A stretch of DNA of 64,000 bases from Desulfosalsimonas propionicica (GCF_013761005.1 NZ_JACDUS010000001.1:434001-498000); one strand, 5' to 3'. Positions 1-8,868 are shown, numbered from the stretch's first letter. Notes: generated from the letters alone by a model not told the origin. Numbers and translations are program-made.

Positions 1-2
1 CG

Positions 3-113
3 GCCGAGTCCACCAAGTTCGTTGAGGTTGCTGAGTTTGTCGTTGATTCTGTGAAAAAACTGGGGCCGGCCAATCGGATGATCAAGGAGGCGCCCGCAGC
101 TGTTTTGTTTTAA
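3..113 (+). CDS. C-terminal tail of a truncated gene, possibly a hydrogenase iron-sulfur subunit (MvhD-like)
   Basis: The first bases of the window hold the last 36 codons of a plus-strand gene that ends in TAA. The visible tail contains FVEVAEFVVDSVKKLGP, the same pattern as the end of the MvhD gene at 8425-8868 (FAEIADEIVKKINDLGP) and of QmoB (INGFVEQVEELGP). This suggests the C-terminus of an MvhD or HdrA-MvhD type protein. The segment has no cysteines or other diagnostic motif, so the family call is inference from the short tail only. Confidence 0.4.
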   Translation, partial: AESTKFVEVAEFVVDSVKKLGPANRMIKEAPAAVLF

Positions 114-164
114 AAGAGCCGTCTTTTTTGCGGCAAATCCCTTTTGGGGCAGAATCTCAAATAC

Positions 165-256
165 AGGGGCAATGGTGCTGGGCACCCCGCGGTCTTCAAA
201 ACCGCCGGCTTCGTCTGAAAAACGAAGAGGAGGTTCGATTCCCCTTGCCCCTTCCA
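165..256 (+). tRNA. selC: tRNA-Sec (selenocysteine, anticodon TCA)
   Basis: The anticodon loop at 194-200 (CTTCAAA) carries TCA at 196-198 and closes on a 5-bp stem GCGGT/ACCGC. The acceptor arm has 8 bp (165-172 with 245-252) and an encoded CCA at 254-256. The D stem is long with a tiny loop (174-178/182-186), and the variable arm is long with a 6-bp stem (209-214/222-227). The TTCGATT loop is at 234-240; I see one mismatch in its short T stem. The 8-bp acceptor, long variable arm and UCA anticodon are specific to selenocysteine tRNA. The gene lies 16 bp upstream of selB, a usual arrangement. Confidence 0.93.
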
Positions 257-272
257 CTGGCTGGAAAACACA

Positions 273-2222
273 ATGAACAGGTATTTTACCATCGGGGTTG
301 CCGGTCATGCAGGTCACGGGAAAACAGCACTGGTGCAATCTCTGACAGGCATGAAATCAGATAAAGTCAGAGAAGGAAAAGAAAAAAATTACTCCTCTCA
401 ATGCCTGATTGCCCCGTTGCAGTTTGCGTCCGGAGTTCAGGCGGCCTTCGTGGATGTGCCGGCAAACCCGTCATATCTCAAAAACATGGTCCGCGGGCTG
501 TATCCGGTGGATATGGCAATAATTGCCGTGGCCGCAGATGAAGGGGTCATGCATCAAACCAGGGAGCATCTTCAGATTGTTCAATGTCTGGGTATACACG
601 CAGGATTGGCTGTACTGACCAAAACCGATCTGGCCGACGAAGAGATCTGCTCCCTGGCTGAAATGGAAATCAACGATTTAACGGAAAACACATTTTTTGC
701 AGATACTCCGGTTTGCCGGTTTTCAACAGCCCGGCCGGACAAATGGGGGCACCTTCTTGAAACCATAGAAGCAGGTGCTAAAAAATTGCCGCCCCGGCAA
801 GCTGATCTTCCCTTTCGTCTCTGGATCGATCAGGTCAAGCAGTCAGCCGGTTTTGGAACAATAGTGACCGGAACCATTCTTCAGGGCAGTATCCGGGTAA
901 ATGAAACAGTGAAGATAGAACCCGACGGCTGGCAAAGCCGGGTCCGGTTTATGGAAACCCATGGCATAAGAACAGGTTCGGCCGCAGCGGGTCAGCGGGT
1001 TGGACTCAATCTGCATAAAATCGCCTTTCAGTCGGTAAAAAAGGGAATGGTGCTCACATCTCCGGAAACCGGAAGTGTTTGCCGGTTTATTAACGCGGAA
1101 ACGGGGCTGTGGGAAAACGCCGGCCGGCCTGTAAACAGCCGGATCCGAATGAGGCTTTTTATCGGCACTGCCGTTGTAAGCGCCATGCTGGTTTTTATGG
1201 ATACTGATTTTCTGGAGCCCGGCAGGAAATGTCTGGTCCAGTTTCGTCTCTCCCGGCCTGTTTCATGCATGCCGGGAGACAGATTTGCAGTGTCTTTTTT
1301 AAATGACAACAGGTTGGTCGGAGGCGGGCGGGTGCTTGCGCCAAGTGATGAAAAATTCCGCAAAGCCAAAGCTTCCAGCCAGATCGCATGCCTGAAGGCC
1401 CTTCAGGAAAATGACAGCTCCGGATACCTTGGTGCAGTCCTTGACCGTTATCCGAATACACCGTTTTCCCCGGCAGACCTGGCTGATCGGTCCTTGTTCC
1501 CGGAATCTGTGTTTGAGGATGAAATCAGGCGCGGGCTTGGAAAAGACAAACTGATCCGGGTGGGTGACGGCGTGGTTAAACGGCAGCAATATGAAAAACG
1601 GCTGCGAGAGGTAAGGGCGCTTTTTAAAAAACCGCCAGTCGGTCAAAAATCTATACAACCACGGTTTCATATCAGAGAAGTGGCTGACCGGCTGGGAATT
1701 TTGGCGGAATCGGCGGTTTTACATCATGTGATGGCCTGGCTGTGCGCTCAGGGGCATCTTTGTCTGTTTAAAGGTTATTATCAGGTTCCCGCCCATTCTG
1801 TAAGGTTATCTGCTGATTATAAAAACCTGGCTTCAAGCGTCATGGAGTTTGCCAATGAGTGCGGATTAAAACCTTTTACAGCCGGCCATTTCAACAAAAC
1901 TCACCATGATCAGTATGAAAAAGCAAGAGTGGAAAAAATTCTGCGGTTTTTGGTTTCGCAAAATAAATTGATTCCACTTGAAGGAGGAAAGTTTATCACT
2001 CCGGATGCTGTCAGGCAGATTCGGGAACGCATGGTATCGTTTATCAAAGAGCAGGGAAAATTTTCAATCCGTGATTGTCACGATGTCTTCGGCTACGGTC
2101 GTTCCCAGGCCGTGGCGGTGCTGGAATACCTTGACGAAACAGGCATGACAAAGCGGCTGGAAAATTTCAGGGTCCTGGGCCCTGGTCCCGGTTTGCCTGA
2201 ATTTCAGCAGCAGAAAAATTGA
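273..2222 (+). CDS. selB: selenocysteine-specific elongation factor SelB, with atypical GTPase motifs
   Basis: SelB brings Sec-tRNA-Sec to the ribosome at UGA codons marked by a SECIS hairpin. The 649-residue protein has the SelB layout: an N-terminal GTPase domain, two EF-Tu-like barrels, and C-terminal winged helices that bind SECIS RNA (a typical last winged helix around residues 605-645, with YGRSQAVAVLEYLDETGM). G4 is intact (TKTD, 116-119), as is the DEGVMHQTREHL stretch after G3. The GTPase centre is odd. G1 reads GHAGHGKT (11-18) rather than GHVDHGKT. The switch-I RGITI motif is missing (NYSSQC instead). G3 reads DVPANPS (61-67) where DVPGHE is expected, so the catalytic histidine position is lost. 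Position next to tRNA-Sec argues for a real Sec role. The TGA stop overlaps a direct repeat flanking a palindromic element. Confidence 0.85.
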   Translation: MNRYFTIGVAGHAGHGKTALVQSLTGMKSDKVREGKEKNYSSQCLIAPLQFASGVQAAFVDVPANPSYLKNMVRGLYPVDMAIIAVAADEGVMHQTREHLQIVQCLGIHAGLAVLTKTDLADEEICSLAEMEINDLTENTFFADTPVCRFSTARPDKWGHLLETIEAGAKKLPPRQADLPFRLWIDQVKQSAGFGTIVTGTILQGSIRVNETVKIEPDGWQSRVRFMETHGIRTGSAAAGQRVGLNLHKIAFQSVKKGMVLTSPETGSVCRFINAETGLWENAGRPVNSRIRMRLFIGTAVVSAMLVFMDTDFLEPGRKCLVQFRLSRPVSCMPGDRFAVSFLNDNRLVGGGRVLAPSDEKFRKAKASSQIACLKALQENDSSGYLGAVLDRYPNTPFSPADLADRSLFPESVFEDEIRRGLGKDKLIRVGDGVVKRQQYEKRLREVRALFKKPPVGQKSIQPRFHIREVADRLGILAESAVLHHVMAWLCAQGHLCLFKGYYQVPAHSVRLSADYKNLASSVMEFANECGLKPFTAGHFNKTHHDQYEKARVEKILRFLVSQNKLIPLEGGKFITPDAVRQIRERMVSFIKEQGKFSIRDCHDVFGYGRSQAVAVLEYLDETGMTKRLENFRVLGPGPGLPEFQQQKN

Positions 2223-2512
2223 TGGCGCCGTAAAAGTCCAATATCTGCGTTACGCGCAATTTCTGGAGAATTTCACGTACGGGTAACGACACTGCATTCT
2301 TCGAAATTGCGTAAGCCTTGATCTTGAACTTTTACGGCGCCATCTGAAATCAGACTTCCAAGGAAGTCCAAGGGCGGGGTCGGTTTTTGAAGCGACATTG
2401 AGCGTTTACGGAAACCTCCGTAAACGGTCAGGAGCGAAAAAACTGACCCCGGCCGCAGGGCTTCCTTCCTGACAAACAGCGGACGCGGTAAAAAGCTTTT
2501 TACGGTGCCATC
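2223..2512. mobile_element. palindromic MITE-like element, copy A1, with an internal long-hairpin insertion
   Basis: The element begins right after the selB stop. Its inner module has perfect 17-bp inverted ends (2221-2237 GATGGCGCCGTAAAAGT with 2328-2344). A tail then ends in TTTTTACGGTGCCATC (2497-2512). The 9-bp sequence AAAAATTGA flanks it on both sides (2214-2222 and 2513-2521), as a target-site duplication would. About 140 bp of unrelated palindromic sequence (2357-2496) interrupts the tail, which is continuous in copy A2. No transposase is encoded. Related copies lie at 11905-12053, 23439-23589 and 57934-58039. It fills the selB-hdrD gap and may also act as a terminator. Confidence 0.75.
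2362..2465. repeat. long imperfect hairpin B1 nested inside element A1
   Basis: The two arms are complementary over about 50 nt, from GGAAGTCC at 2362 to GGGCTTCC at 2465, closing on CGTTTACGG/CCGTAAACG. On the minus strand it contains TCGCTCCTGACCG and CGCTCAATGTCGCTTC. The same two motifs occur in the hairpin at 57332-57534, and shorter forms in those at 59204-59291 and 61624-61709. The downstream stretch 2447-2501 is almost identical to 59366-59420. Confidence 0.7.
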
Positions 2513-2552
2513 AAAAATTGATTATGGCCAAAATGCTTTAAGGAGATTTTAA

Positions 2553-3854
2553 ATGGAACCCTTTGTTCTGGAAAAAGAAAAAAAAGAGCGATTCCTGGAT
2601 CGTATTCGTGACATGGTGCCCGGCGGCGACCGCCTGGACCTTTGTCTGACCTGCGGCGCATGTGCATCAGGATGTCCGGCCACCGGCCTTGAAGGAATGG
2701 ATCCGCGTAAATTTTTGCGCCTGGCGGTTCTGGGCCTTGATGATCAGATCGCCGGCCACCCGTGGGTATGGATGTGCTCCATGTGCATGCGCTGTACTCA
2801 TGCCTGCCCAATGGGGATAAATATCGGGGCAATGGTATATGAAGCCCGCAATCTATGGCCCCGGGACCAGAGACCAAAGGGTATCCTGGGGTCCTGCGAC
2901 ATGGCCCTTCGCAATTCCAGCGGCAGTGCCATGGGCATTTCAGAGGATGATTTCGAATGGGTGATCGAAGATATACTCGGGGAAGTCCGGGAAACCCAGC
3001 CGGCATGGAAAGACCTGCAGGCGCCAGTGGACAAAAAGGGGGCGCATTTTTTCCTGAGCCAGAATTCCAGGGAACCCGGAATTGAGCCAGAAGAAATGGT
3101 TCCTTTATGGAAAATCCTCCACATTGCCGGTGTTGACTGGACATACAGCAAACGGGGCTGGGGCGGAGAAAATTACTGCATGTTTCTGGCAGATGACCAG
3201 AGCTGGGAAAAAGTGACCCGAAACACCATAGCGTCTGCAATGGATCTGGGTTGCAAGGTGTATCTCAACACCGAATGCGGCCATTCCACTTATTCAGTGT
3301 GGATGGGGCAGAAAAAATTCAATATTGACACGCCTCTTCAGATCGAACCCATTGTGCCCCATTATGCCCGATGGATCCGGGACGGCCGGCTGAAACCGGA
3401 TCCTGAGTGGAACCGCAATCTGAAAATAAAGTTTACAGTGCAGGATCCCTGCCAGCAGGTCAGAAAAAGCTTTGGTGATCCCCTGGCCGAAGATCTGCGA
3501 TTTGTTGTCAAAGCCTGTGTGGGTGAAGAAAATTTTATTGATATGGTCCCGAATCGTTCCAATAACTATTGCTGCGGCGGGGGCGGCGGTTACCTGCAGT
3601 CCGGGTATAACGAGGCGCGCCTGAAATACGGGGAGCTCAAAAAAGACCAGATTCTGGCAACAGGGGCACATTATTGTGTAACTCCCTGTCATAACTGTCA
3701 TGACCAGATCCATAAACTCGCAGAACATTACCAGTGCGGATATCACACCATTCATCTCTGGACCTTGCTCGCCTTGTCCCTGGGCGTTCTGGGTGAAAAT
3801 GAACGCACCTACCTGGGGGAGGATCTGCTGGATGTCAATTTGCCGGAAGCCTGA
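2553..3854 (+). CDS. HdrD-like iron-sulfur protein (fused HdrC-HdrB type)
   Basis: This is a soluble heterodisulfide-reductase-like subunit. Two [4Fe-4S] motifs lie near the N-terminus: CLTCGACASGCP (about residues 31-42) and CSMCMRCTHACP (about 74-85), the HdrC-type part. The C-terminal half is CCG-type (HdrB), with NYCCGGGGG near residue 340 followed by CVTPCHNCHDQ. That signature binds the noncubane cluster that reduces disulfides in HdrB. The first CCG repeat is degenerate. No membrane helices are apparent. The start is set by AAGGAGATTTTAA just upstream. The gene leads a same-strand cluster with two HdrA-type genes and mvhD, 54 bp before the next start, so it is probably the disulfide- or thiol-carrier-facing subunit of that complex. 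The substrate is unknown. Confidence 0.8.
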   Translation: MEPFVLEKEKKERFLDRIRDMVPGGDRLDLCLTCGACASGCPATGLEGMDPRKFLRLAVLGLDDQIAGHPWVWMCSMCMRCTHACPMGINIGAMVYEARNLWPRDQRPKGILGSCDMALRNSSGSAMGISEDDFEWVIEDILGEVRETQPAWKDLQAPVDKKGAHFFLSQNSREPGIEPEEMVPLWKILHIAGVDWTYSKRGWGGENYCMFLADDQSWEKVTRNTIASAMDLGCKVYLNTECGHSTYSVWMGQKKFNIDTPLQIEPIVPHYARWIRDGRLKPDPEWNRNLKIKFTVQDPCQQVRKSFGDPLAEDLRFVVKACVGEENFIDMVPNRSNNYCCGGGGGYLQSGYNEARLKYGELKKDQILATGAHYCVTPCHNCHDQIHKLAEHYQCGYHTIHLWTLLALSLGVLGENERTYLGEDLLDVNLPEA

Positions 3855-3908
3855 TGCCGGAAGCGCTGTCAATAACGTGTAAAAACGAATGCAATGGAGG
3901 AGGCTCTT

Positions 3909-6900
3909 GTGACTCATCAGGATCAGCCTGTCGGAGCTGTAATGGTCATTGGGGGAGGAATAGCCGGAATCCAGGCTTCTCTGGATATGGCTGATTCAGG
4001 TTTCCGGGTATACCTTGTGGAGGAAAAGCCGGCAATAGGCGGGGTTATGGCCCAGTTGGACAAGACTTTTCCCACAAATGACTGCGCCATGTGTGTGATA
4101 TCCCCGAAATTGGTTGAAGCCGGCCGGCATCTCAATATCGAGCTTTTGTCTTATGCGCAGGTGCGTTCGGTATCCGGAAGCGCCGGGGACTTTAACGTGG
4201 AAGTTTTGCAGCAGCCCCGGTACGTGGATATGGAAAAATGTACCTCATGCGGAGAGTGCGAGCAAGTATGTCCGGTTGAACGCCCTGATGATTTCAATCA
4301 GGGACTGGACAGCCGCAAGGCAATATACAAGCTCTATCCCCAGGGCATGCCCGCTGCCTACGCAATTGAAAAAGGATCCATTGCACCGTGCAAAGCAACC
4401 TGTCCGGCCCATGTCAGCATTCAGGGCTATATTGCCTTAATCAACCAGGGCAAATACAGGGAAGCTGTCGCGCTTTTCCGGGACGCCCATCCGTTTCCGG
4501 GGGTTTGCGGCCGGGTCTGCCATCATCCCTGCGAAAGCGCCTGCACCAGAAACGACTACGACCAGCCACTGGCCATCCGTGAGCTTCACCGGTTTCTGGC
4601 GGACTGGGAAACTCAGGCGGGCGAAAAAGTCCTGCCTCAGGCAGCAGAAAAAAAACGCGACGAAAAAGTGGCTGTTATTGGCTCAGGTCCGGCAGGCCTT
4701 GCCGCAGCTTCTTTTCTTGCCCGCAGGGGATATGGTGTCACCATTTATGAAAAACTGCCTGTTGCCGGCGGCATGATGGCCGTGGGCATTCCTGAGTACC
4801 GGCTTCCCAGGGACATTCTCCTGCGGGAAATCGATATCATTTCCGAGCAGGGCGTGGAAATAAAGACAGAAGTGACTTTCGGCAAAGACATCACTTTTGA
4901 CAGCCTGAAGGCAGACGGTTATTCGGCAGTGTTTGTGGCTATAGGACTTCACAAGGGCCGCAGCCTCGGTATTGAAAACGAGGATGCCGAGGGCGTGCTT
5001 CAGGGCGTTGATTTCCTGAGGGAAACAGCCCTGGGAAAGGATGTGCCCGTCGGCAGGGATGTACTTGTAATAGGCGGCGGAAATGTAGCCATTGACGTGG
5101 CATTGACGGCCAAACGAAAAGGGGCTGAAAATGTGACCATGGTTTGTCTGGAAAAACGCGAAGAAATGCCGGCCTGGGAATATGAAATCAAAGAGGCCCT
5201 GGAAAGTGACATCAAAATTGTCAACTCCTACGGGCCAAAAAGTTTTTTCATAAACAAGGAAAACAAATTTTCCGGCATCGAGTTTAAGACCTGCACTGCG
5301 GTTTTTGACCGGGAAGGACGGTTTAACCCCAGGTATGACGAAAATGCCTGTGAGGCCTTTTTCGGCGACACCGTGATTGTGGCCATCGGCCAGGCAGCAG
5401 ACACCTCGGATCTTCAAGATCAGAATGTTTCCATGAACCCTATGGGCCTGGAAGGCGATCCAATTACCTTGCAGAGTCCCATGGGATGGGTTTTTTACGG
5501 GGGCGACGCCTTTTACGGACCCAAGTCTGTGGTGGATGCCGTGGCCTGCGGCAGAGAGGCGGCCGAAAGCATTCACCGCTATATCAACGGCCTGGATCTG
5601 CATGAAGGCAGAAAAAAGCAATGGACCTATGAAAAGCCCGACATCATCAACGTACCTCACAAGGAGCGCACCCCTGTTAAGTGTCTGGATCCCGAAGCCA
5701 GGGAATGCAATTTTCTGGAAATTTCTTTCGGCTACAACGAAGACGAGGCCCGCACGGAAGCCGAGCGTTGTCTGAAGTGCGGTATCTGCTCTGAATGCTG
5801 CCAGTGTATAAAGGCATGCCTTGCCGGTGCTGTGGATCATTCCATGGAAGCACAAACCCGTGTGATCAATGTGGGCGGCATTATACTGGCTCCCGGTTTT
5901 ACGGCATTTGATCCATCCGGTTTGGATACGTATGCTTATGCAAAACATCCCAATGTTGTCACCAGCCTGGAATTCGAACGCATCCTGTCGGCTTCAGGCC
6001 CCTTCCGGGGCCACCTGGTCAGGCCCATGGATCACAAGGAACCGGAAAAGATAGCCTGGATTCAATGCGTGGGCTCCAGAGATATTAATAAGTGCGACCA
6101 TTCCTATTGCTCATCGGTTTGCTGCATGTATGCCGGAAAACAGGCGGTTATAGCAAAAGAGCACAGTCCGAATGACCTGGACACGGCAATTTTTTTCATG
6201 GATATGCGGACTTTTGGAAAGGAATTTGAGCGTTATTATCAACGGGCAAAGACCGAAAGCGGGGTCAGGTTTATCCGTTCCCGGGTCCATACGGTGGTGC
6301 CCGTGGAAAACGGGCGCCTCAGTCTTTGCCATGCCACTGATTCGGGGAATCTGGTTGAAGAAACGTTTGATATAGTGGTTCTTTCAGTCGGCCTGGAGGC
6401 GGATAAAAGCCTTGCAGCCCTTGCCGGCCGCCTGGGTATTGAATTAAACAACCATGGTTTTGCTCAAACCAGTGCCCTTGCGCCTGTCTGCACATCCAAG
6501 GATGGCATTTTTGTATGCGGCGCCTTTCAAGAGCCAAAAGATATTCCGGCTTCTGTCATGGAAGCTTCAGCAGCAGCCTGCCTTGCCACAGAAAGACTCT
6601 CTGCCCGGCGTCATACCCAGACCATCTCTGTGAACCTGCCTGCCGAGATAGATGTTTCCCAGGCGCCTCCAAGAGTGGGCGTGTTTGTATGCAACTGCGG
6701 TATCAACATCGGAGGTATTGCCGATGTGCCGGCAGTTCGCGATTATGCGGCAACGCTTGAGAATGTGGTTCACGTGGAAGACAATTTATTTACCTGCTCC
6801 CAGGATACCCAGGACAAGATGAAAAACGTGATTACTGAAAAGGGTATCAATCGTGTTGTGGTGGCATCCTGCTCCCCCAGAACCCATGAAGCCCTGTTTC

Positions 6901-8345
6901 AGGAAACCATCCGCGAAGCCGGGCTTAATCCGTACTTGTTTGAAATGGCCAATATACGCGATCAAAATACCTGGGTGCACATGAACGAGCCTGAGCGGGC
7001 TACAAAAAAGGCAAAAGCCCTGGTGCGCATGGCCGTTGCCAAAGCTGTTTGCACAGAGCCTTTGCATCAGGTGGACATGGCGGTAACGCCCGCGGCTTTG
7101 GTAGTGGGCGGGGGGATTGCAGGAATGGAGGCCGCCCTTGGAATCGCCAGGCAGGGGTTTAGTGCGCATCTTGCAGAAAAGACCGGTCGCCTTGGAGGTG
7201 TGGGCCTTAAGCTGAACACCACCTGGCTAAGCGAGCCTGTTGGACCTCATGTGGCGGAACTGATCCGTGAGGTAACCGGCCATCCTCTGATTCGGACTTA
7301 TCTCAATGCCGAACTTGTTGAAACCAGTGGCGTAATCGGCAATTTTTCAACCAGACTGATCAGTAAAGACAGCAAAGGCGCCCCGGTTTCCATAAATATT
7401 TCCCATGGTGTCACCATCCTGGCCACTGGTGGAAAGGAATACAAGCCGGTTGAATATTTATACGGCCAGCACTCCGGAATCATGACGCACCTGGACCTGG
7501 ATGCCGCACTGCGGACCGGTGCTTCGAAAATTGACGATGCCGCAACTGCAGTGTTTATTCAGTGTGTGGGCTCCAGGAACGAAGAAAGGCCTTACTGCAG
7601 CAAAGTCTGCTGCACGCACAGCATAAAAAGCGCCCTTGCCCTCAAGGAGCGAAATCCGGATATGTGTATATATATTTGTTACCGGGATATACGCACTTAC
7701 GGTTTTCGCGAGGATCTTTATCGCCGGGCCCGCAATGCCGGCATTGTCTTTATACGCTATGATGGTGACAATCCACCCGCGGTCCGGCAAACAGATGAGG
7801 GCTGTCTCCATCTGACCATATCAGATCATGTGCTGCAGATGCCCGTGGAACTCCGTCCGGATCTGCTTGTTCTGGCTGCAGCGGTCATACCAAACGAAAA
7901 CAGGGAACTGTTTGAATTGTTAAAGGTCCCTGTCAATTCCGATGGTTTTCTTGTGGAAGCGCACGCAAAACTCCGACCCGTGGATTTTGCTTCGGAAGGC
8001 ATTTTTATGGCGGGCCTTGGGCATTGTCCAAAGCCTGTTGAAGAAAGCATCGCCCAGGCAAAAGCGGTTGTGTCCCGGGCCGCAACCATACTTTCAAGAA
8101 AAAGCATTGCAGTGGGCGGGGTGGTGGCGGATTTGCAGGAGCCTTCACGTTGCGCCTGCTGCCTGGTTTGTGTGAGAAGCTGTCCCTATGGAGTGCCTTA
8201 TATACAAGACGGACGGGCGCATATCAATCCGGCAGAATGTCACGGGTGTGGGGTGTGCGCAGCTGAATGCCCTGCCGGTGTTATTACCCTGAAACATTTT
8301 ACAGACAGGCAGATCCTGGCAAAACAATCTTGCCTGGTGGCATAG
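3909..8345 (+). CDS. giant HdrA-GltD-HdrA fusion flavoprotein (electron bifurcation type)
   Basis: A protein of nearly 1480 residues made of three oxidoreductase units. Residues 1-130 start an HdrA (GGGIAGIQASLDMADSG, then CTSCGECEQVCP). About 155-595 is an inserted GltD/NfnB-like module: N-terminal Fe-S part (CKATCPAHVSIQGYIALI, CGRVCHHPCESAC), FAD site IGSGPAGLAAA and NAD(P)H site VIGGGNVAIDVAL. HdrA resumes near 620 with a Cys-rich segment (CLKCGICSECCQCIKACLAG). A second HdrA unit starts near 1060 (VVGGGIAGMEAALGIARQG) and ends in two ferredoxin motifs (CACCLVCVRSCP, CHGCGVCAAECP). GTG at 3909 is preferred because GGAGGAGG sits 5 nt upstream; ATG at 3894 is also in frame but lacks a ribosome-binding site. 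The GltD module implies direct exchange with NAD(P)H. Partner genes are the HdrD-like, MvhD and tandem HdrA genes around it. Confidence 0.85.
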   Translation: MTHQDQPVGAVMVIGGGIAGIQASLDMADSGFRVYLVEEKPAIGGVMAQLDKTFPTNDCAMCVISPKLVEAGRHLNIELLSYAQVRSVSGSAGDFNVEVLQQPRYVDMEKCTSCGECEQVCPVERPDDFNQGLDSRKAIYKLYPQGMPAAYAIEKGSIAPCKATCPAHVSIQGYIALINQGKYREAVALFRDAHPFPGVCGRVCHHPCESACTRNDYDQPLAIRELHRFLADWETQAGEKVLPQAAEKKRDEKVAVIGSGPAGLAAASFLARRGYGVTIYEKLPVAGGMMAVGIPEYRLPRDILLREIDIISEQGVEIKTEVTFGKDITFDSLKADGYSAVFVAIGLHKGRSLGIENEDAEGVLQGVDFLRETALGKDVPVGRDVLVIGGGNVAIDVALTAKRKGAENVTMVCLEKREEMPAWEYEIKEALESDIKIVNSYGPKSFFINKENKFSGIEFKTCTAVFDREGRFNPRYDENACEAFFGDTVIVAIGQAADTSDLQDQNVSMNPMGLEGDPITLQSPMGWVFYGGDAFYGPKSVVDAVACGREAAESIHRYINGLDLHEGRKKQWTYEKPDIINVPHKERTPVKCLDPEARECNFLEISFGYNEDEARTEAERCLKCGICSECCQCIKACLAGAVDHSMEAQTRVINVGGIILAPGFTAFDPSGLDTYAYAKHPNVVTSLEFERILSASGPFRGHLVRPMDHKEPEKIAWIQCVGSRDINKCDHSYCSSVCCMYAGKQAVIAKEHSPNDLDTAIFFMDMRTFGKEFERYYQRAKTESGVRFIRSRVHTVVPVENGRLSLCHATDSGNLVEETFDIVVLSVGLEADKSLAALAGRLGIELNNHGFAQTSALAPVCTSKDGIFVCGAFQEPKDIPASVMEASAAACLATERLSARRHTQTISVNLPAEIDVSQAPPRVGVFVCNCGINIGGIADVPAVRDYAATLENVVHVEDNLFTCSQDTQDKMKNVITEKGINRVVVASCSPRTHEALFQETIREAGLNPYLFEMANIRDQNTWVHMNEPERATKKAKALVRMAVAKAVCTEPLHQVDMAVTPAALVVGGGIAGMEAALGIARQGFSAHLAEKTGRLGGVGLKLNTTWLSEPVGPHVAELIREVTGHPLIRTYLNAELVETSGVIGNFSTRLISKDSKGAPVSINISHGVTILATGGKEYKPVEYLYGQHSGIMTHLDLDAALRTGASKIDDAATAVFIQCVGSRNEERPYCSKVCCTHSIKSALALKERNPDMCIYICYRDIRTYGFREDLYRRARNAGIVFIRYDGDNPPAVRQTDEGCLHLTISDHVLQMPVELRPDLLVLAAAVIPNENRELFELLKVPVNSDGFLVEAHAKLRPVDFASEGIFMAGLGHCPKPVEESIAQAKAVVSRAATILSRKSIAVGGVVADLQEPSRCACCLVCVRSCPYGVPYIQDGRAHINPAECHGCGVCAAECPAGVITLKHFTDRQILAKQSCLVA

Positions 8346-8424
8346 ATCAATATGATGGGAAGCCTTTGTGAACAGGATAAGACCACCGGCAATTTAAGTT
8401 CGATGCATCGGAAACGGAGGAACA

Positions 8425-8868
8425 ATGACAACCGATTTTGAACCTGAGATATTGATGTTTTGCTGCAGATATTGCGCCTATGCCGCAGCTGATCTTGCAG
8501 GGTCCATGCGGCTGACGTATCCGGCCAATATAAAAATTCTCCAGGTCCCGTGTACCGGGCGGGTTGATGTAATTCATCTGCTAAAGGCTTTGGAAACCGG
8601 TGTGGATGGCGTTTTTGTGGCCGGATGCCTGCAGGGTGAATGTCATTTTTTGCAAGGCAACCTGCAGGCGGAAAAAAGAGTGCTTGCGGTCAAACAGATT
8701 CTTTGCGCCATTGGCATGGATCCGGAAAGGGTTGGCATGTACAACCTTTCATCTGCCATGGGGGCTCGGTTTGCAGAAATCGCAGATGAGATTGTAAAAA
8801 AGATAAATGATCTGGGGCCGAATCTGATTAAAAGGGCCCACAAAAACGTCACTGTTCACAGAATCTGA
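8425..8868 (+). CDS. mvhD: hydrogenase iron-sulfur subunit, MvhD family
   Basis: A small [2Fe-2S] protein (147 residues) of the MvhD family, which passes electrons between HdrA and a partner dehydrogenase or hydrogenase. Seen here: an N-terminal FCCRYCAYAAAD motif, the conserved stretch RVDVIHLLKALETGVDGVFVAGCLQGECHFLQGN, and the LGPN tail. The first motif cysteine is selenocysteine in some relatives; here it is an ordinary Cys codon. GGAGGAACA precedes the ATG. It lies between the two HdrA-type genes, so it is probably a subunit of their complex. No hydrogenase large-subunit gene is present in the window. Confidence 0.88.
   Translation: MTTDFEPEILMFCCRYCAYAAADLAGSMRLTYPANIKILQVPCTGRVDVIHLLKALETGVDGVFVAGCLQGECHFLQGNLQAEKRVLAVKQILCAIGMDPERVGMYNLSSAMGARFAEIADEIVKKINDLGPNLIKRAHKNVTVHRI

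Noticed and set aside
4683-5948. 421-codon open frame on the minus strand inside the HdrA-GltD fusion
   Set aside because: It has no recognisable domain, lies fully within a gene with clear motifs on the other strand, and is explained by the codon bias of that gene.
8425-8868. Possible selenocysteine in MvhD
   Set aside because: The first motif position is a Cys codon and the frame has no internal TGA.
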